The translations under genes were made by a program, and so were the position numbers. The notes beneath the pieces were generated by a model. It searched no databases. It was not told the DNA's origin and worked only from the letters and a program-made list of their open reading frames with translations. Positions 1-8,377 of a stretch of 35,922 nt of DNA are shown here, in pieces (positions within the stretch are counted from its first letter, which is position 1; every line of letters starts with the position of its first letter). The DNA is from Deltaproteobacteria bacterium (GTDB lineage Bacteria > Desulfobacterota > Anaeroferrophillalia > Anaeroferrophillales > Tharpellaceae), in the NCBI GenBank assembly GCA_016938065.1, contig JAFGVI010000112.1, positions 1 through 35,922 on the forward strand. Reading direction: 5' to 3'.

Positions 1-145
1 GATATTCAGTCAAGTCGTTAAAAATATTCTCGATTCGGCTGAGAACTTTGTCCGCGTTATTCGGTGAATCGTGCCGGGCGATATAATTGTATAATTCGTG
101 GAGATCCCGGTTTGCGTCATCACTTAGAAATACTGAATATCGCAT
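1..145 (-). CDS. ParE/RelE-family toxin, partial (C-terminus off the window)
   Basis: The reverse strand from the ATG at 145-143 reads MRYSVFLSDDANRDLHELYN and continues open to the window edge, giving 48 residues. The start (a short strand, then D-A-x-x-D-L and a helix with YNYIARHDSP, then A-x-x-x-L-x-R-I) matches the N-terminal half of ParE/RelE-type toxins, which inhibit gyrase (ParE) or cleave mRNA on ribosomes (RelE). Which activity applies cannot be told because the catalytic C-terminal half is missing. The ATG overlaps the antitoxin stop by one base (TGATG), which is the usual coupled arrangement for these modules. Confidence 0.8.
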   Translation of the reverse strand, partial: MRYSVFLSDDANRDLHELYNYIARHDSPNNADKVLSRIENIFNDLTEY

Positions 146-420
146 CAATCATGCTCTTGTTTTTCACGTAGTTGCCGGATGCATTCAGTTGCCGGTTTAA
201 ATCTACCTTCTTCGATTTGGCGATTGCCGAGGGCCAGGATTTTCAGCAGAGCTAAAGTCGCCTGGGTCTGTTCGTAGCTTTCAATGTCCAGCATGACCAC
301 TTTGGCTTCACCGTTTTGAGTTATTACCAATGGTTGTGCCTGTTTGTGGAGATTGCGGACGATTTCCGCGGTATGAGACTTCAAATAACTGATCGGTTTT
401 ATTTGATTCGATAATTTCAT
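145..420 (-). CDS. Phd/YefM-family antitoxin
   Basis: This 91-residue protein starts MKLSNQIKPISYLKSHTAEI. It has the Phd/YefM pattern: an N-terminal DNA-binding fold with the ISYLKSHTAEIVRNL helix, the strand LVITQNGEAKVVMLDIESYE, then a helical C-terminal tail expected to wrap the toxin. Such antitoxins neutralise their partner and repress their own promoter. I chose the ATG at 420 because AGAGGG lies just upstream; an in-frame start at 477 would add 19 unlike residues and fall inside the promoter. The toxin gene follows with a one-base overlap. Confidence in the family is high; the toxin subtype is uncertain. Confidence 0.85.
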   Translation of the reverse strand: MKLSNQIKPISYLKSHTAEIVRNLHKQAQPLVITQNGEAKVVMLDIESYEQTQATLALLKILALGNRQIEEGRFKPATECIRQLREKQEHD

Positions 421-454
421 AATTCCCTCTGTTTGGCGATTAAGTTTATGTCTG

Positions 455-484
455 AATATAGACTGAAAACAGGTCAACTGTCAA
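455..484 (-). promoter_or_regulatory. Promoter of the antitoxin-toxin pair
   Basis: On the minus strand TTGACA (484-479) and TATATT (460-455) are separated by 18 bases, about 35 bases before the antitoxin ATG. The -35 lies in a tandem repeat (GTTGACA GTTGACC), a plausible binding site for autorepression by the antitoxin. The promoter is seen in the sequence; the operator role is inferred. Confidence 0.6.
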
Positions 485-762
485 CTGTCTTGGTGGTAAG
501 GTGAAATCGAGATAAAATCGATGATAGCCACTGACTCGTTATGAGTAGGGCGGTAATCCAGGTCGTCTGCCGCTATGTCAAAAAAGTCAATAATTGAGCC
601 ATTTTGCTGTTAATATCTTGGCTTGTCCAGGAGGGGAGGCGAGGGGGCTGGAGTGATGGAAACGCGTTGTTGTGAAAGTTTCTGTTGTGCGCATTTATGT
701 TTTCAATTTCAGATTATTCTGCTGGCAGTAAAAAATTACATCGCCAAATTTACACCAAGCAC
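485..762. other. Intergenic stretch with no gene recognised
   Basis: The stretch between the toxin-antitoxin promoter and the tRNA terminator has no open frame with a family signature. A plus-strand frame starting at 623 runs into the terminator and the tRNA and is probably spurious. I see no repeat array or RNA gene here. Confidence 0.5.
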
Positions 763-798
763 AAAAAAAGGGTATACGCGCAAAACGCGTATACCCTT
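763..798 (-). terminator. Rho-independent terminator of the initiator tRNA
   Basis: GGGTATACGCG (770-780) pairs perfectly with CGCGTATACCC (786-796) around a 5-base loop, and two further A-T pairs extend the stem. Read on the minus strand it is followed by seven U (positions 769-763). It lies just downstream of the tRNA 3' end at 807. Confidence 0.9.
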
Positions 799-806
799 GA
801 ATTTTT

Positions 807-883
<77 letters not shown>

Positions 884-919
884 ACATTTGCCGATCGAGT
901 TATTGTCGAAAGGAGCGTG

Positions 920-949
920 CTTATAGCAGGTCTCGAGCGTGCTTGTCAA
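920..949 (-). promoter_or_regulatory. Promoter of the initiator tRNA
   Basis: On the minus strand TTGACA (949-944) and TATAAG (925-920) are 18 bases apart, with the tRNA 5' end about 37 bases beyond the -10. A 10-base direct repeat GAGCGTGCTT (913-922 and 935-944, plus-strand reading) abuts both promoter elements at a 22-base interval. Confidence 0.7.
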
Positions 950-994
950 GGAAAAGATTTGTTGAGAAACACGTGGCGGGGCAAAAGGCTGTGG

Positions 995-1023
995 TTGCAT
1001 TTCCTTTTTCAACAGGCTATTAT
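995..1023 (+). promoter_or_regulatory. Probable promoter of lptG
   Basis: TTGCAT (995-1000) and TATTAT (1018-1023) are separated by 17 bases, 43 bases before the lptG ATG. It is divergent from the tRNA promoter at 920-949. Confidence 0.55.
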
Positions 1024-1066
1024 GGTCGATCTTTGGTCGTAATCGTAAAGGTTTTTCGTTTTTATC

Positions 1067-2164
1067 ATGCGCATTTATTCCCGATATCTTTTAAAAGAGA
1101 TGCTTGCGGTTTTTCTTCTAAGTCTGCTGGCTCTGCTCTCGGTCTATCTGCTCGTCGATTTTTTTTCCAAGGTTGATAATGCTCTGGAAAATCACGCGGG
1201 GATGCTGCCTCTGGTGATGTTTCTGGCTAATCAGATACCGTTTGTTCTGGGGAAATTTATTCCTCTGGCTCTGTTGCTGGCAACCATGCTGGCTTTGGGG
1301 GGGATGGCCCAGCATAATGAGATTGTGGCTTTTCAGGCGGGCGGTCTGAGTCTGCTCCGCCTGGCGCGCCCCATGGTCGGAGCCGGTCTGGTGCTGGCGT
1401 TGCTAACTTTTCTGATTAATAATTATATTGTGCCGGTTACCAGCCTTAAAGCCGACCATATTAAAGACGTGACAATAAGAGGAGATAAAGAGGATAATCT
1501 TTACAATCTTAAGAGTTTATGGTATCTCAGCGGCGATGCGGTCTACTTTTTTGAGGACCTTGATCCGGCCAGAAAAACTATCGCTAAAGCCCTGATTTAT
1601 CGTTTTGCGAAGGATCGGCGTCTCAGTCAACGTTTTGATATTGAGGGACTGGTTTATCATCCTGAGGATAAAAAATGGATCGGAGAGCGGGTTAGAATTA
1701 CAGCTTTCAGATTTCGTGACGGTTTTACCGATGTGGTCGGCGTCGATCAGGAAAAGAATCTGGAGCTCGCGATAAATGAAACCTTTCAGGATTTTATGGT
1801 GCCGCGCAAAGATCCGGACCGGATGTCTTTAAGGGAGTTGAGAAGTTATATCGGTAAGGCCAAGAATGCCGGACTCTCGTATATGGAGTATACCGTTGAA
1901 ATATTTAATCGGATGCTGTTTCCGTTTTCGTGTCCCTTGATGGTGCTGCTGGCGATTCCCTTTTCCCTGGCGGCTCGGCGCCATGGGGGGGCGGCTCGCG
2001 GAGTGGCCATCAGTCTGGGACTCGGTTTTTCCTTTTGGGTAACCCTTTCGCTGTCTTTGGCTTTGGGTCAGGGTAAGATACTGGGCCCTTTGCCGGCGGC
2101 GATACTGCCCTATATTCTCTATACCGGGCTTGCTCTTTTTATGTTTCGGCAAAAGATTGGGTGA
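1067..2164 (+). CDS. lptG: LPS export ABC transporter permease, LptG/LptF family
   Basis: This is a 365-residue inner-membrane permease of the YjgP/YjgQ family, which with LptB drives lipopolysaccharide from the inner membrane toward the periplasmic bridge. Hydrophobic segments near residues 10-30, 60-80 and 100-120 precede a periplasmic domain (about 130-270), and three more follow to the C-terminus, as in the family. The N-terminal YLLVDFFSKVDN is typical of LptG-type members. Length is normal. The start ATG has only a weak upstream AAAGG. The sister permease (LptF) is not adjacent, so the F/G assignment rests on similarity only. Confidence 0.85.
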   Translation: MRIYSRYLLKEMLAVFLLSLLALLSVYLLVDFFSKVDNALENHAGMLPLVMFLANQIPFVLGKFIPLALLLATMLALGGMAQHNEIVAFQAGGLSLLRLARPMVGAGLVLALLTFLINNYIVPVTSLKADHIKDVTIRGDKEDNLYNLKSLWYLSGDAVYFFEDLDPARKTIAKALIYRFAKDRRLSQRFDIEGLVYHPEDKKWIGERVRITAFRFRDGFTDVVGVDQEKNLELAINETFQDFMVPRKDPDRMSLRELRSYIGKAKNAGLSYMEYTVEIFNRMLFPFSCPLMVLLAIPFSLAARRHGGAARGVAISLGLGFSFWVTLSLSLALGQGKILGPLPAAILPYILYTGLALFMFRQKIG

Positions 2165-2192
2165 GAGTGGTATCGTCAGGATAAAGGATGAA

Positions 2193-2218
2193 ATTTTGTC
2201 TCTTTCTCGGGACAAAAT
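2193..2218. repeat. Inverted repeat between lptG and prfB
   Basis: ATTTTGTC (2193-2200) pairs with GACAAAAT (2211-2218) around a 10-base loop, and the stem can extend by two pairs inward. It lies 28 bases after the lptG stop and 59 before the prfB start. No U-run follows on the plus strand, so a terminator role is weak; it could be an RNA hairpin or a protein site. Confidence 0.5.
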
Positions 2219-2276
2219 GAGCAAAAGTTTTCAATTTGATAATTTATATATGGTTGTGTCGAATTAGGAGCAATAA

Positions 2277-3387
2277 ATGTCAATACCACAGGATACGATT
2301 GATCTTTTGAAGGAACTTGCCGAAACCGTTGAGACCTACAGGGGGTATCTTTGATCTGGCTCAGATGCAGGAGCGGATCAGCGAAATTGAAGATATAAGT
2401 TCAGGGGGAAATTTCTGGAGTGAGCCGGATAAAGCTCGCGAGATTCTGAAAGAGGGCACTCAGTTAAGTCGCGAAGTTGAGCGCTGGCTGGGGATTGAAA
2501 AAGGCCTCGAAGAGGTTGGTCTGCTGGCCGAAATGCTGCAGAGCGAGGATGATAGCGAGAGTTTGCAGGAGTTGCAAAGCTCTCTGGTCGGGCTTAAGCG
2601 GCAGCTGACCATGATGCGTCTGGAAAAGATGATGTCGGGCGAGCATGACGGCGGTAATGCGATTGTCAGCATCAATGCCGGAGCCGGCGGCACCGAAGCG
2701 CAGGATTGGGTGGAGATGCTGTTGCGGATGTATCTGCGCTGGGCGGAAAAACGCGGTTGGAAAAGCAGTATTGTCGATATCCTGCCGATGGATGAGGGGG
2801 GCATTAAAAGTGTTACCTTTACGGTCAGTGGTGATCATGCTTACGGCAACTTTCGCTCGGAAAGCGGTATTCATCGTTTAGTGCGGATTTCTCCTTTTGA
2901 TGCCGGAAATCGACGGCATACCTCTTTTGCCTCGGTCTATGTCTGTCCCGAAATCGATGATGATGTCGAGGTCGAAATTAACGACAGTGATTTGCGGGTT
3001 GATACTTACCGCGCCAGCGGCGCCGGGGGTCAGCATGTTAATAAAACTGATTCGGCGGTGCGCATAACCCATCTGCCCAGCGGTATTGTCGTGCAGTGTC
3101 AGAATGAGCGTTCGCAGCATAAAAACCGCGCGTATGCCATGAAAATTCTCAAAGCCCGGCTCTATGAAAAAGAGATGGAAGAGCGCCGTCGGGCGCAGGA
3201 TAAGGTTGAGAATGCGAAGATGGAGATTGCCTGGGGCAGCCAGATTCGTTCCTATGTTCTGCATCCTTATCAGCTCATTAAAGATCACCGGACCGACTGT
3301 GAAACCGGCAATGTCAATCAGGTTCTAGACGGAGGCCTCGACGCTTTTGTCGAAGCCTTTTTGTTGCAGCAGATGCAGAAGCAGTAG
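2277..3387 (+). CDS. prfB: Peptide chain release factor 2, made by programmed +1 frameshift
   Basis: RF2 releases the peptide at UGA and UAA codons. Translation starts at the ATG at 2277 behind AGGAG and reads 25 codons to CTT (2349-2351). An in-frame TGA follows (2352-2354); skipping T2352 continues at GAT 2353 and gives 369 residues in total. The anticodon-like SPF motif falls at residues 205-207 and the catalytic GGQ at 250-252, the same numbers as in E. coli RF2. Low RF2 slows termination at this UGA and raises frameshifting, so the gene is autoregulated. Calling only the downstream frame from an ATG at 2317 would give a wrong N-terminus. Confidence 0.97.
2340..2354 (+). promoter_or_regulatory. 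prfB programmed +1 frameshift site
   Basis: The run AGG GGG TAT CTT TGA matches the conserved RF2 recoding signal: an internal Shine-Dalgarno-like AGGGGG three bases before the slippery CTT, followed by the in-frame UGA and a following T... of the +1 frame GAT codon. The reading frame continues without a break after the slip, so the element appears functional. Confidence 0.96.
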
Positions 3388-3458
3388 TCAGTGGCCAGTA
3401 ATCAGTAGCTTTTAAAACTGACGGTTGGTCCCGGCGACCGGCAAAGGAGTTTCAGTTA

Positions 3459-5156
3459 GTGTTAAGCGACCAGATCTTATCAGAGTTTACGGCCGACGCT
3501 AATCCGGACGGGCTGCGTCTGCTCCCTCTGGGTGGCCTCGGTGAGATCGGCATGAATCTGATGGTGCTGGAATATGGCACTGAGATCTTTATCGTTGACT
3601 GCGGCCTGATGTTTCCTGAGCCTTATATGCTCGGGGTAGATATCGTGATTCCCGATATCAGCGCCCTGTTGCCGGAAAAAGAGCGGATCAAGGGAATTGT
3701 GCTGACTCATGGGCATGAAGACCATGTCGGGGCCCTCTCTTTTATTCTGCCTCAGCTTGAGGTGCCGGTTTATGGCACCGAGCTGACGATTGCCATGGTC
3801 AGGCGGCGGCTGGAAGAGCATCAGCTGCTCAACGGCAGTGAACTCTGTGTGGTTAAGCCGGGTGAGACCATTGACAGCGAAAATTTCTTAATTGAATTTA
3901 TCTCGGTGGCGCACTCGATTCCTCAGGGGGTGGCCCTGGCGATTACCACGCCGGCCGGTATCGTGGTCCATTCCGGCGATTTCAAAATAGATTATACCCC
4001 TTTGGATGGTGAATCGACCAATCTGAACCGTTTTGCCGAACTTGGTAACGAAGGGGTTGATCTGTTGCTGGCCGACAGTACCAATGTTGAAAGCGCCGGT
4101 TATTCGGCTAGTGAAGCCGAGGTTAAAAAAGCTTTAGCGGCGCTTTTTTCAGACTCTTCCGGGCGGATTATCATTACCCTCTTCTCATCCAACCTTAATC
4201 GTATTCAGGAAATTATCCGGCTTGCCCACGAACGGGGTCGGAAAGTGGCAATTTTGGGGCGCAGCCTTCATAATAACACGCAAATAGCGCAGGAAATAGA
4301 TCTGTTGCAGATTCCGGACGAGATTCTGGTTGATATTGAAGAGATCAACGCTCTGTCCCCGCATGAGGTTCTGGTGATCACGACCGGCAGTCAGGGCGAA
4401 CCTTTTTCCGGTCTTTCCCTGATGGCCTCCAACAGCAGTAAATGGCTGAGTCTGGGGCCGGGTGATACGGTAATTTTTTCGTCCCGATTTATTCCCGGCA
4501 ACGAGAAGGCTATCAGTAATCTGCTCAATCGTCTGACCCGTCTGGGCGCCCGTGTACTCTATCGGCCGGTTGCGTTTACGCATGCTTCGGGCCATGCTTA
4601 CCGGGGTGAGCTCTCGCTCCTGCTCAATCTGGTTAAACCGCGCCATTTTATGCCGATTCATGGCGAGTATCGGCATCTCGATCTGCATGCCCGGCTCGCC
4701 GTTGAACAGGGGGTCGCCGCGGACAAAGCCCTGGTAGTGACTGATGGGGAACTGGTTGAACTTGATGATAACGGCTTTCGGCGTCTGGGCCGGGTGGAAC
4801 ACGGCAAGGTACTGATTGATGGTAAAGGGGTCGGCGAGATCGATTTTGCGACCTTGCACGATCGTCGTCATCTATCTAATAACGGCATGGTTATTATCGT
4901 CGTCGGTCTGAACGAGACCAGCGGCGAGGTGGTTTACGGGCCGGAGATGACGACCAAGGGTTTGATTGCCGAGGATAATGAGACTATTATTGCCGAGGCG
5001 CTGAAAGTCGTGGAAGAGGCGCTGCTGCAGATTCCGGCCGTTGAACGTAAAGACTGGCTTGAGGTCAAGACCGTTTTGCGGCGGGCGGCAAAAAAATATT
5101 TTCGGCTTACCTTGAACAAAAAACCGATTATCCTTCCTGTAATAATTGAGCTTTAG
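3459..5156 (+). CDS. rnj: Ribonuclease J
   Basis: A metallo-beta-lactamase/beta-CASP ribonuclease of 565 residues with endonuclease and 5'-3' exonuclease activity in mRNA decay and rRNA maturation. The zinc motif HGHEDH lies at residues 84-89. Other family marks are LLPLGGLGEIGMN near the N-terminus, the VHSGDFKID strand, LLADSTN, the FSSRFIPGNE segment and the HxSGHA motif (HASGHA), followed by a C-terminal domain. Length is typical. Translation starts at GTG 3459, nine bases after AAAGGAG. It stands 71 bases after prfB and may be co-transcribed with it. Confidence 0.93.
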   Translation: MLSDQILSEFTADANPDGLRLLPLGGLGEIGMNLMVLEYGTEIFIVDCGLMFPEPYMLGVDIVIPDISALLPEKERIKGIVLTHGHEDHVGALSFILPQLEVPVYGTELTIAMVRRRLEEHQLLNGSELCVVKPGETIDSENFLIEFISVAHSIPQGVALAITTPAGIVVHSGDFKIDYTPLDGESTNLNRFAELGNEGVDLLLADSTNVESAGYSASEAEVKKALAALFSDSSGRIIITLFSSNLNRIQEIIRLAHERGRKVAILGRSLHNNTQIAQEIDLLQIPDEILVDIEEINALSPHEVLVITTGSQGEPFSGLSLMASNSSKWLSLGPGDTVIFSSRFIPGNEKAISNLLNRLTRLGARVLYRPVAFTHASGHAYRGELSLLLNLVKPRHFMPIHGEYRHLDLHARLAVEQGVAADKALVVTDGELVELDDNGFRRLGRVEHGKVLIDGKGVGEIDFATLHDRRHLSNNGMVIIVVGLNETSGEVVYGPEMTTKGLIAEDNETIIAEALKVVEEALLQIPAVERKDWLEVKTVLRRAAKKYFRLTLNKKPIILPVIIEL

Positions 5157-5170
5157 TGCCTTACAGGTTA

Positions 5171-5284
5171 TTTTATTGTTTTTTTTCAACATTTTTTTCA
5201 ACAATAAAAACAAGAAAATGTTCTGATAAGAGCACTTATTTGCGGGCCGTAAAGGCCCCTTGGGTTGCGGGGCTTACCCCCGCA
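5171..5284 (+). repeat. Series of inverted repeats in the ftsK leader
   Basis: Four perfect short dyads follow one another between the RNase J stop and the ftsK ribosome-binding site: TTTTATTGTT (5171-5180) with AACAATAAAA (5200-5209); ATAAG (5226-5230) with CTTAT (5235-5239); GGGCC (5244-5248) with GGCCC (5254-5258); TGCGGGG (5266-5272) with CCCCGCA (5278-5284). The last ends two bases before AGGAG. They could fold as an mRNA leader, or mark a weak terminator followed by a processed leader; the function is unknown. Confidence 0.6.
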
Positions 5285-5294
5285 TTAGGAGAAG

Positions 5295-7613
5295 ATGCCC
5301 CTTTCCAAATTGACAATCAAACGTCAGGAGTGGAAAACCGAGATGGTCGGTATTCTCTTTCTGGGTTTGGCCATCTTTTTTCTGATGGCGCTGTGCTCCT
5401 ACTCGCCGCGGGACCCTTCCTTGAATCACAGCGGCGGCAGTGGGCTGGAGATCGCCAATCTGGGCGGTCGCATCGGGGCGATGGTGGCCGATCTGTTGCT
5501 CCAGGGAGTCGGTCTCGGGGCTCTGATTCTGCCGCTCTATCTGGTGGCTGTTTTTATCGGTGTCGTGGCCGGCAAACGCTATCCCCCTCTAAGCAGTATC
5601 GGCGGGGCTTTCTTTCTGATTCTGGCGACTGCGGTCTGGAGTTCTCTGCTGCTGCCGGTCTGGGTGCTCCAGGGTACCGAAGTTCTGACCGGCGGGGTTT
5701 TTGGCGAAATTGTCGGCGAATATCTGGTAACTTTTTTCAACCCCATCGGCACCTACCTGTTGATGAGCGTTATCTTCGCGCTCGCTCTGATTGTCACCAC
5801 TCATATATCACCCCTGCGCATTGCGGCTCTGCTGGTGACCGGCCTGCTCGTGGCCGGGCGGCTGCTGCTGCGAACGCTCAAACATCTAAGCGATCTGCTG
5901 CTGCGTCTGGGGCGCCGGCGGCCGCAAAGTGAGCCGGCGAATTCTTTAGACAACCTGACGGATACGCCGGAGAAAACTAAAAACCGTCTCAAAAAAGTAA
6001 AGATCGGCCGGCCCCATGATGAAAAACCCAAAGCTCCACCCATGAATCAGGGGCGACTGCCCTTTTTTCGCGAGCATGGCCAGATTACTCTGCCGAGTCT
6101 GGATCTGCTCGATGATCCTCCGCCGCGGCGCAAAAAGGGTACCGATAACGATAGTTTACGGCTTAAATCGCAGCAGCTCGAAAATAAGCTCAGAGATTAC
6201 GGGGTCGTCGGCCAGGTTCTGGAGGTACATCCCGGTCCGGTGGTGACGATGTATGAGTTTCAGCCGGCGGCCGGGGTTAAATTAAGCAAGATAAGTTCAC
6301 TGGCGGATGATCTGGCCCTGGCCATGAGCGCCATGTCGGTGCGGATCGTGGCCCCGATTCCGGGCAAAGCCGTGGTCGGGATTGAGATTCCCAATCTGGA
6401 AAGAGAGGATGTTAATTTCAAGGAGCTGCTTTTAAGTTCGAGCTTTCAACGGGGTCAGAGTATTTTACCTCTGGCTCTCGGTAAGGAGATCGATGGTGTG
6501 CCGATGGTTGCCGATCTGGCCAAAATGCCCCATCTGTTGATTGCCGGCTCGACCGGTTCGGGCAAGAGTGTCGGTATCAACTGTCTGATCTGCAGTATTC
6601 TGTTCAAACTGACGCCGGAGTCGGTCAAATTTATCATGGTTGATCCCAAGCGTCTTGAACTTTCGGTCTATGATCATATTCCGCATCTGCTGATGCCGGT
6701 GGTGACCAATCCGAAACGGGCCGCGGCCGCTTTGAGCTGGGCCGTGGAAGAGATGGAGCGGCGTTACAGTCTGATGTCGCTTTCGGGAACCCGTAATGTC
6801 GCCTCCTACAACCGCTATGTCGAAAAACAGCTCTCCCTGCGCAATCAGTCAACGGCGCCGGCTCCCGAAAATGGCGAGGATGATGAAGTTGGCGTCGAGG
6901 CGATCCCACCACTGGAAAAATTTCCCTATATTGTTATTATCATTGATGAACTTGCGGATCTGATGATGGTTGCCTCGAAAGAGGTGGAAGAGTACATTAC
7001 GCGGCTGGCGCAGATGGCGCGGGCCGCCGGGATTCATCTGATTCTGGCGACCCAGCGGCCTTCGGTGGATGTCATAACCGGTTTGATCAAAGCCAACTTT
7101 CCGGCCCGGATCTCTTTCCGGGTCTCCTCGAAGATTGATTCCCGTACCATTCTTGATGCTTCCGGTGGCGAGCAGTTATTGGGTAATGGTGATATGCTGC
7201 TGCTAAGTCCCGGCAGCTCCACTTTTACCCGTCTGCACGGCGCGTTTATCAGTGATGACGAGATTAAGGCGCTGGCCGATTATCTGCGTAGTCAGGGGGC
7301 GCCGGAATATCAGGAAGGGATGCTGAAAAAACATGAGGAGGCCCTGGCCAGCAAAACCAAGGGCAAGGGTAATGGCGCGCGCACGACCGAGGATCTGGAA
7401 ACTGAAGATGAAGAAGGTTATGACGAGCTTTATGACCAGGCCGTAGAATTTGTCGCCCGTTTGAAGGGTGCCTCCTCCTCAATGATTCAGCGCAAATTCA
7501 GAATCGGTTATAACCGGGCCGCCCGCATTGTTGAGACCATGGAGCGGGAAGGAGTCGTGGGCCCGGCCGAAGGCAGCAAGCCGAGAAAGGTTCTGATTCA
7601 GCCGGTTGATTGA
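5295..7613 (+). CDS. ftsK: DNA translocase FtsK/SpoIIIE
   Basis: FtsK is a hexameric septal motor that pumps chromosome ends apart and activates XerCD at dif. The 772 residues comprise four membrane segments (about 20-180), a short charged linker (about 210-280), and the motor domain with Walker A GSTGSGKS at 418-425 and Walker B VIIIDELADL near 550. A C-terminal winged-helix gamma domain (about 700-772) with QRKFRIGYNRAARIVE reads KOPS sites. The linker is short compared with E. coli. The ATG at 5295 follows AGGAG. A possible recombinase partner, xerC, lies at 30727. Confidence 0.96.
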   Translation: MPLSKLTIKRQEWKTEMVGILFLGLAIFFLMALCSYSPRDPSLNHSGGSGLEIANLGGRIGAMVADLLLQGVGLGALILPLYLVAVFIGVVAGKRYPPLSSIGGAFFLILATAVWSSLLLPVWVLQGTEVLTGGVFGEIVGEYLVTFFNPIGTYLLMSVIFALALIVTTHISPLRIAALLVTGLLVAGRLLLRTLKHLSDLLLRLGRRRPQSEPANSLDNLTDTPEKTKNRLKKVKIGRPHDEKPKAPPMNQGRLPFFREHGQITLPSLDLLDDPPPRRKKGTDNDSLRLKSQQLENKLRDYGVVGQVLEVHPGPVVTMYEFQPAAGVKLSKISSLADDLALAMSAMSVRIVAPIPGKAVVGIEIPNLEREDVNFKELLLSSSFQRGQSILPLALGKEIDGVPMVADLAKMPHLLIAGSTGSGKSVGINCLICSILFKLTPESVKFIMVDPKRLELSVYDHIPHLLMPVVTNPKRAAAALSWAVEEMERRYSLMSLSGTRNVASYNRYVEKQLSLRNQSTAPAPENGEDDEVGVEAIPPLEKFPYIVIIIDELADLMMVASKEVEEYITRLAQMARAAGIHLILATQRPSVDVITGLIKANFPARISFRVSSKIDSRTILDASGGEQLLGNGDMLLLSPGSSTFTRLHGAFISDDEIKALADYLRSQGAPEYQEGMLKKHEEALASKTKGKGNGARTTEDLETEDEEGYDELYDQAVEFVARLKGASSSMIQRKFRIGYNRAARIVETMEREGVVGPAEGSKPRKVLIQPVD

Positions 7614-7660
7614 GTCGAAAGTCGCCGGTCGGCGGATTGCTGCTGACGGGCTCTGTCAGG

Positions 7661-8359
7661 CTACAGAAGCAGGGTAAGAAACATGGTTGACATATTGAAG
7701 ATGAGATTGGGCGGGTTGCCGCCGCGCATGTAGATATCATCTTCAATCCGGGTCAGCACCTTGGTCAGCAGGACTTCATAGCCCATGTTGAGGTGACCTT
7801 CCGGGGCCAGGGCGTTGGTCTGAAAATAGAGTTTCTGCTGGTCATCGCGCGAGACCTTGAGGCGCCATTTAACCTGACTTATATTACTGTAGAGACGTTT
7901 AAGCAGTTCCAGTGAAACCTGAAGACTGGTGACCATGCTGCCCTCTTCAGGCCCCGCCTGTCCGTAACCCTCATCAATGCTTTTCCTTAACCCCAGACCC
8001 AGCAGGGCCACCCGGTCGTAATAATCGGGACCTTCGGAGAAAACCGCGGTCAGAACCTCGTGCGAGGCCAGTTTGTCGTAGTCACAGTCGGGCAGGGTGC
8101 GGTTTTTGAAAATACCGGCAAGCTTATCTCTTCGTTTTTTTACATCACTCTCATACTTGGGGTTCTTGAGATAGAGGCGGCGGCAGAACTCCTCCAGACA
8201 GCGATAATGCTGGCGCAGATGGTGCTGAATGATCAAGACATCGGAAGAGGTCAGAAGGCCCTGCATGCCGCCCCGGCTGCCGCAGGCGCCAAGGGCGAAG
8301 AGGATTGTGAGCAGTGAAAATAATTTTTTAATGTGGCGTGACTGCAGATTAAAAGGCAT
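7661..8359 (-). CDS. Unknown lipoprotein, third gene of the RND efflux operon
   Basis: I do not recognise this 232-residue protein. It starts with basic residues, a hydrophobic stretch (13-25) and a lipobox L-G-A-C with the modifiable Cys at residue 26, so it should be a lipoprotein. The rest is soluble and mostly helical, with a small cluster of cysteines (HYRCLEEFCRR, LPDCDYD) and no motif I can name. It begins 18 bases after the stop of the RND pump gene and is surely co-transcribed with it. It is too short and too unlike TolC to be the outer-membrane channel; an accessory role in the pump is an inference from position only. Confidence 0.75.
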   Translation of the reverse strand: MPFNLQSRHIKKLFSLLTILFALGACGSRGGMQGLLTSSDVLIIQHHLRQHYRCLEEFCRRLYLKNPKYESDVKKRRDKLAGIFKNRTLPDCDYDKLASHEVLTAVFSEGPDYYDRVALLGLGLRKSIDEGYGQAGPEEGSMVTSLQVSLELLKRLYSNISQVKWRLKVSRDDQQKLYFQTNALAPEGHLNMGYEVLLTKVLTRIEDDIYMRGGNPPNLIFNMSTMFLTLLL

Positions 8360-8377
8360 TATTTACTACCCACTGAA

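Noticed and set aside
4185-4871. Minus-strand frame within the RNase J gene
   Set aside because: It lies wholly inside a conserved gene and has no recognisable motif.
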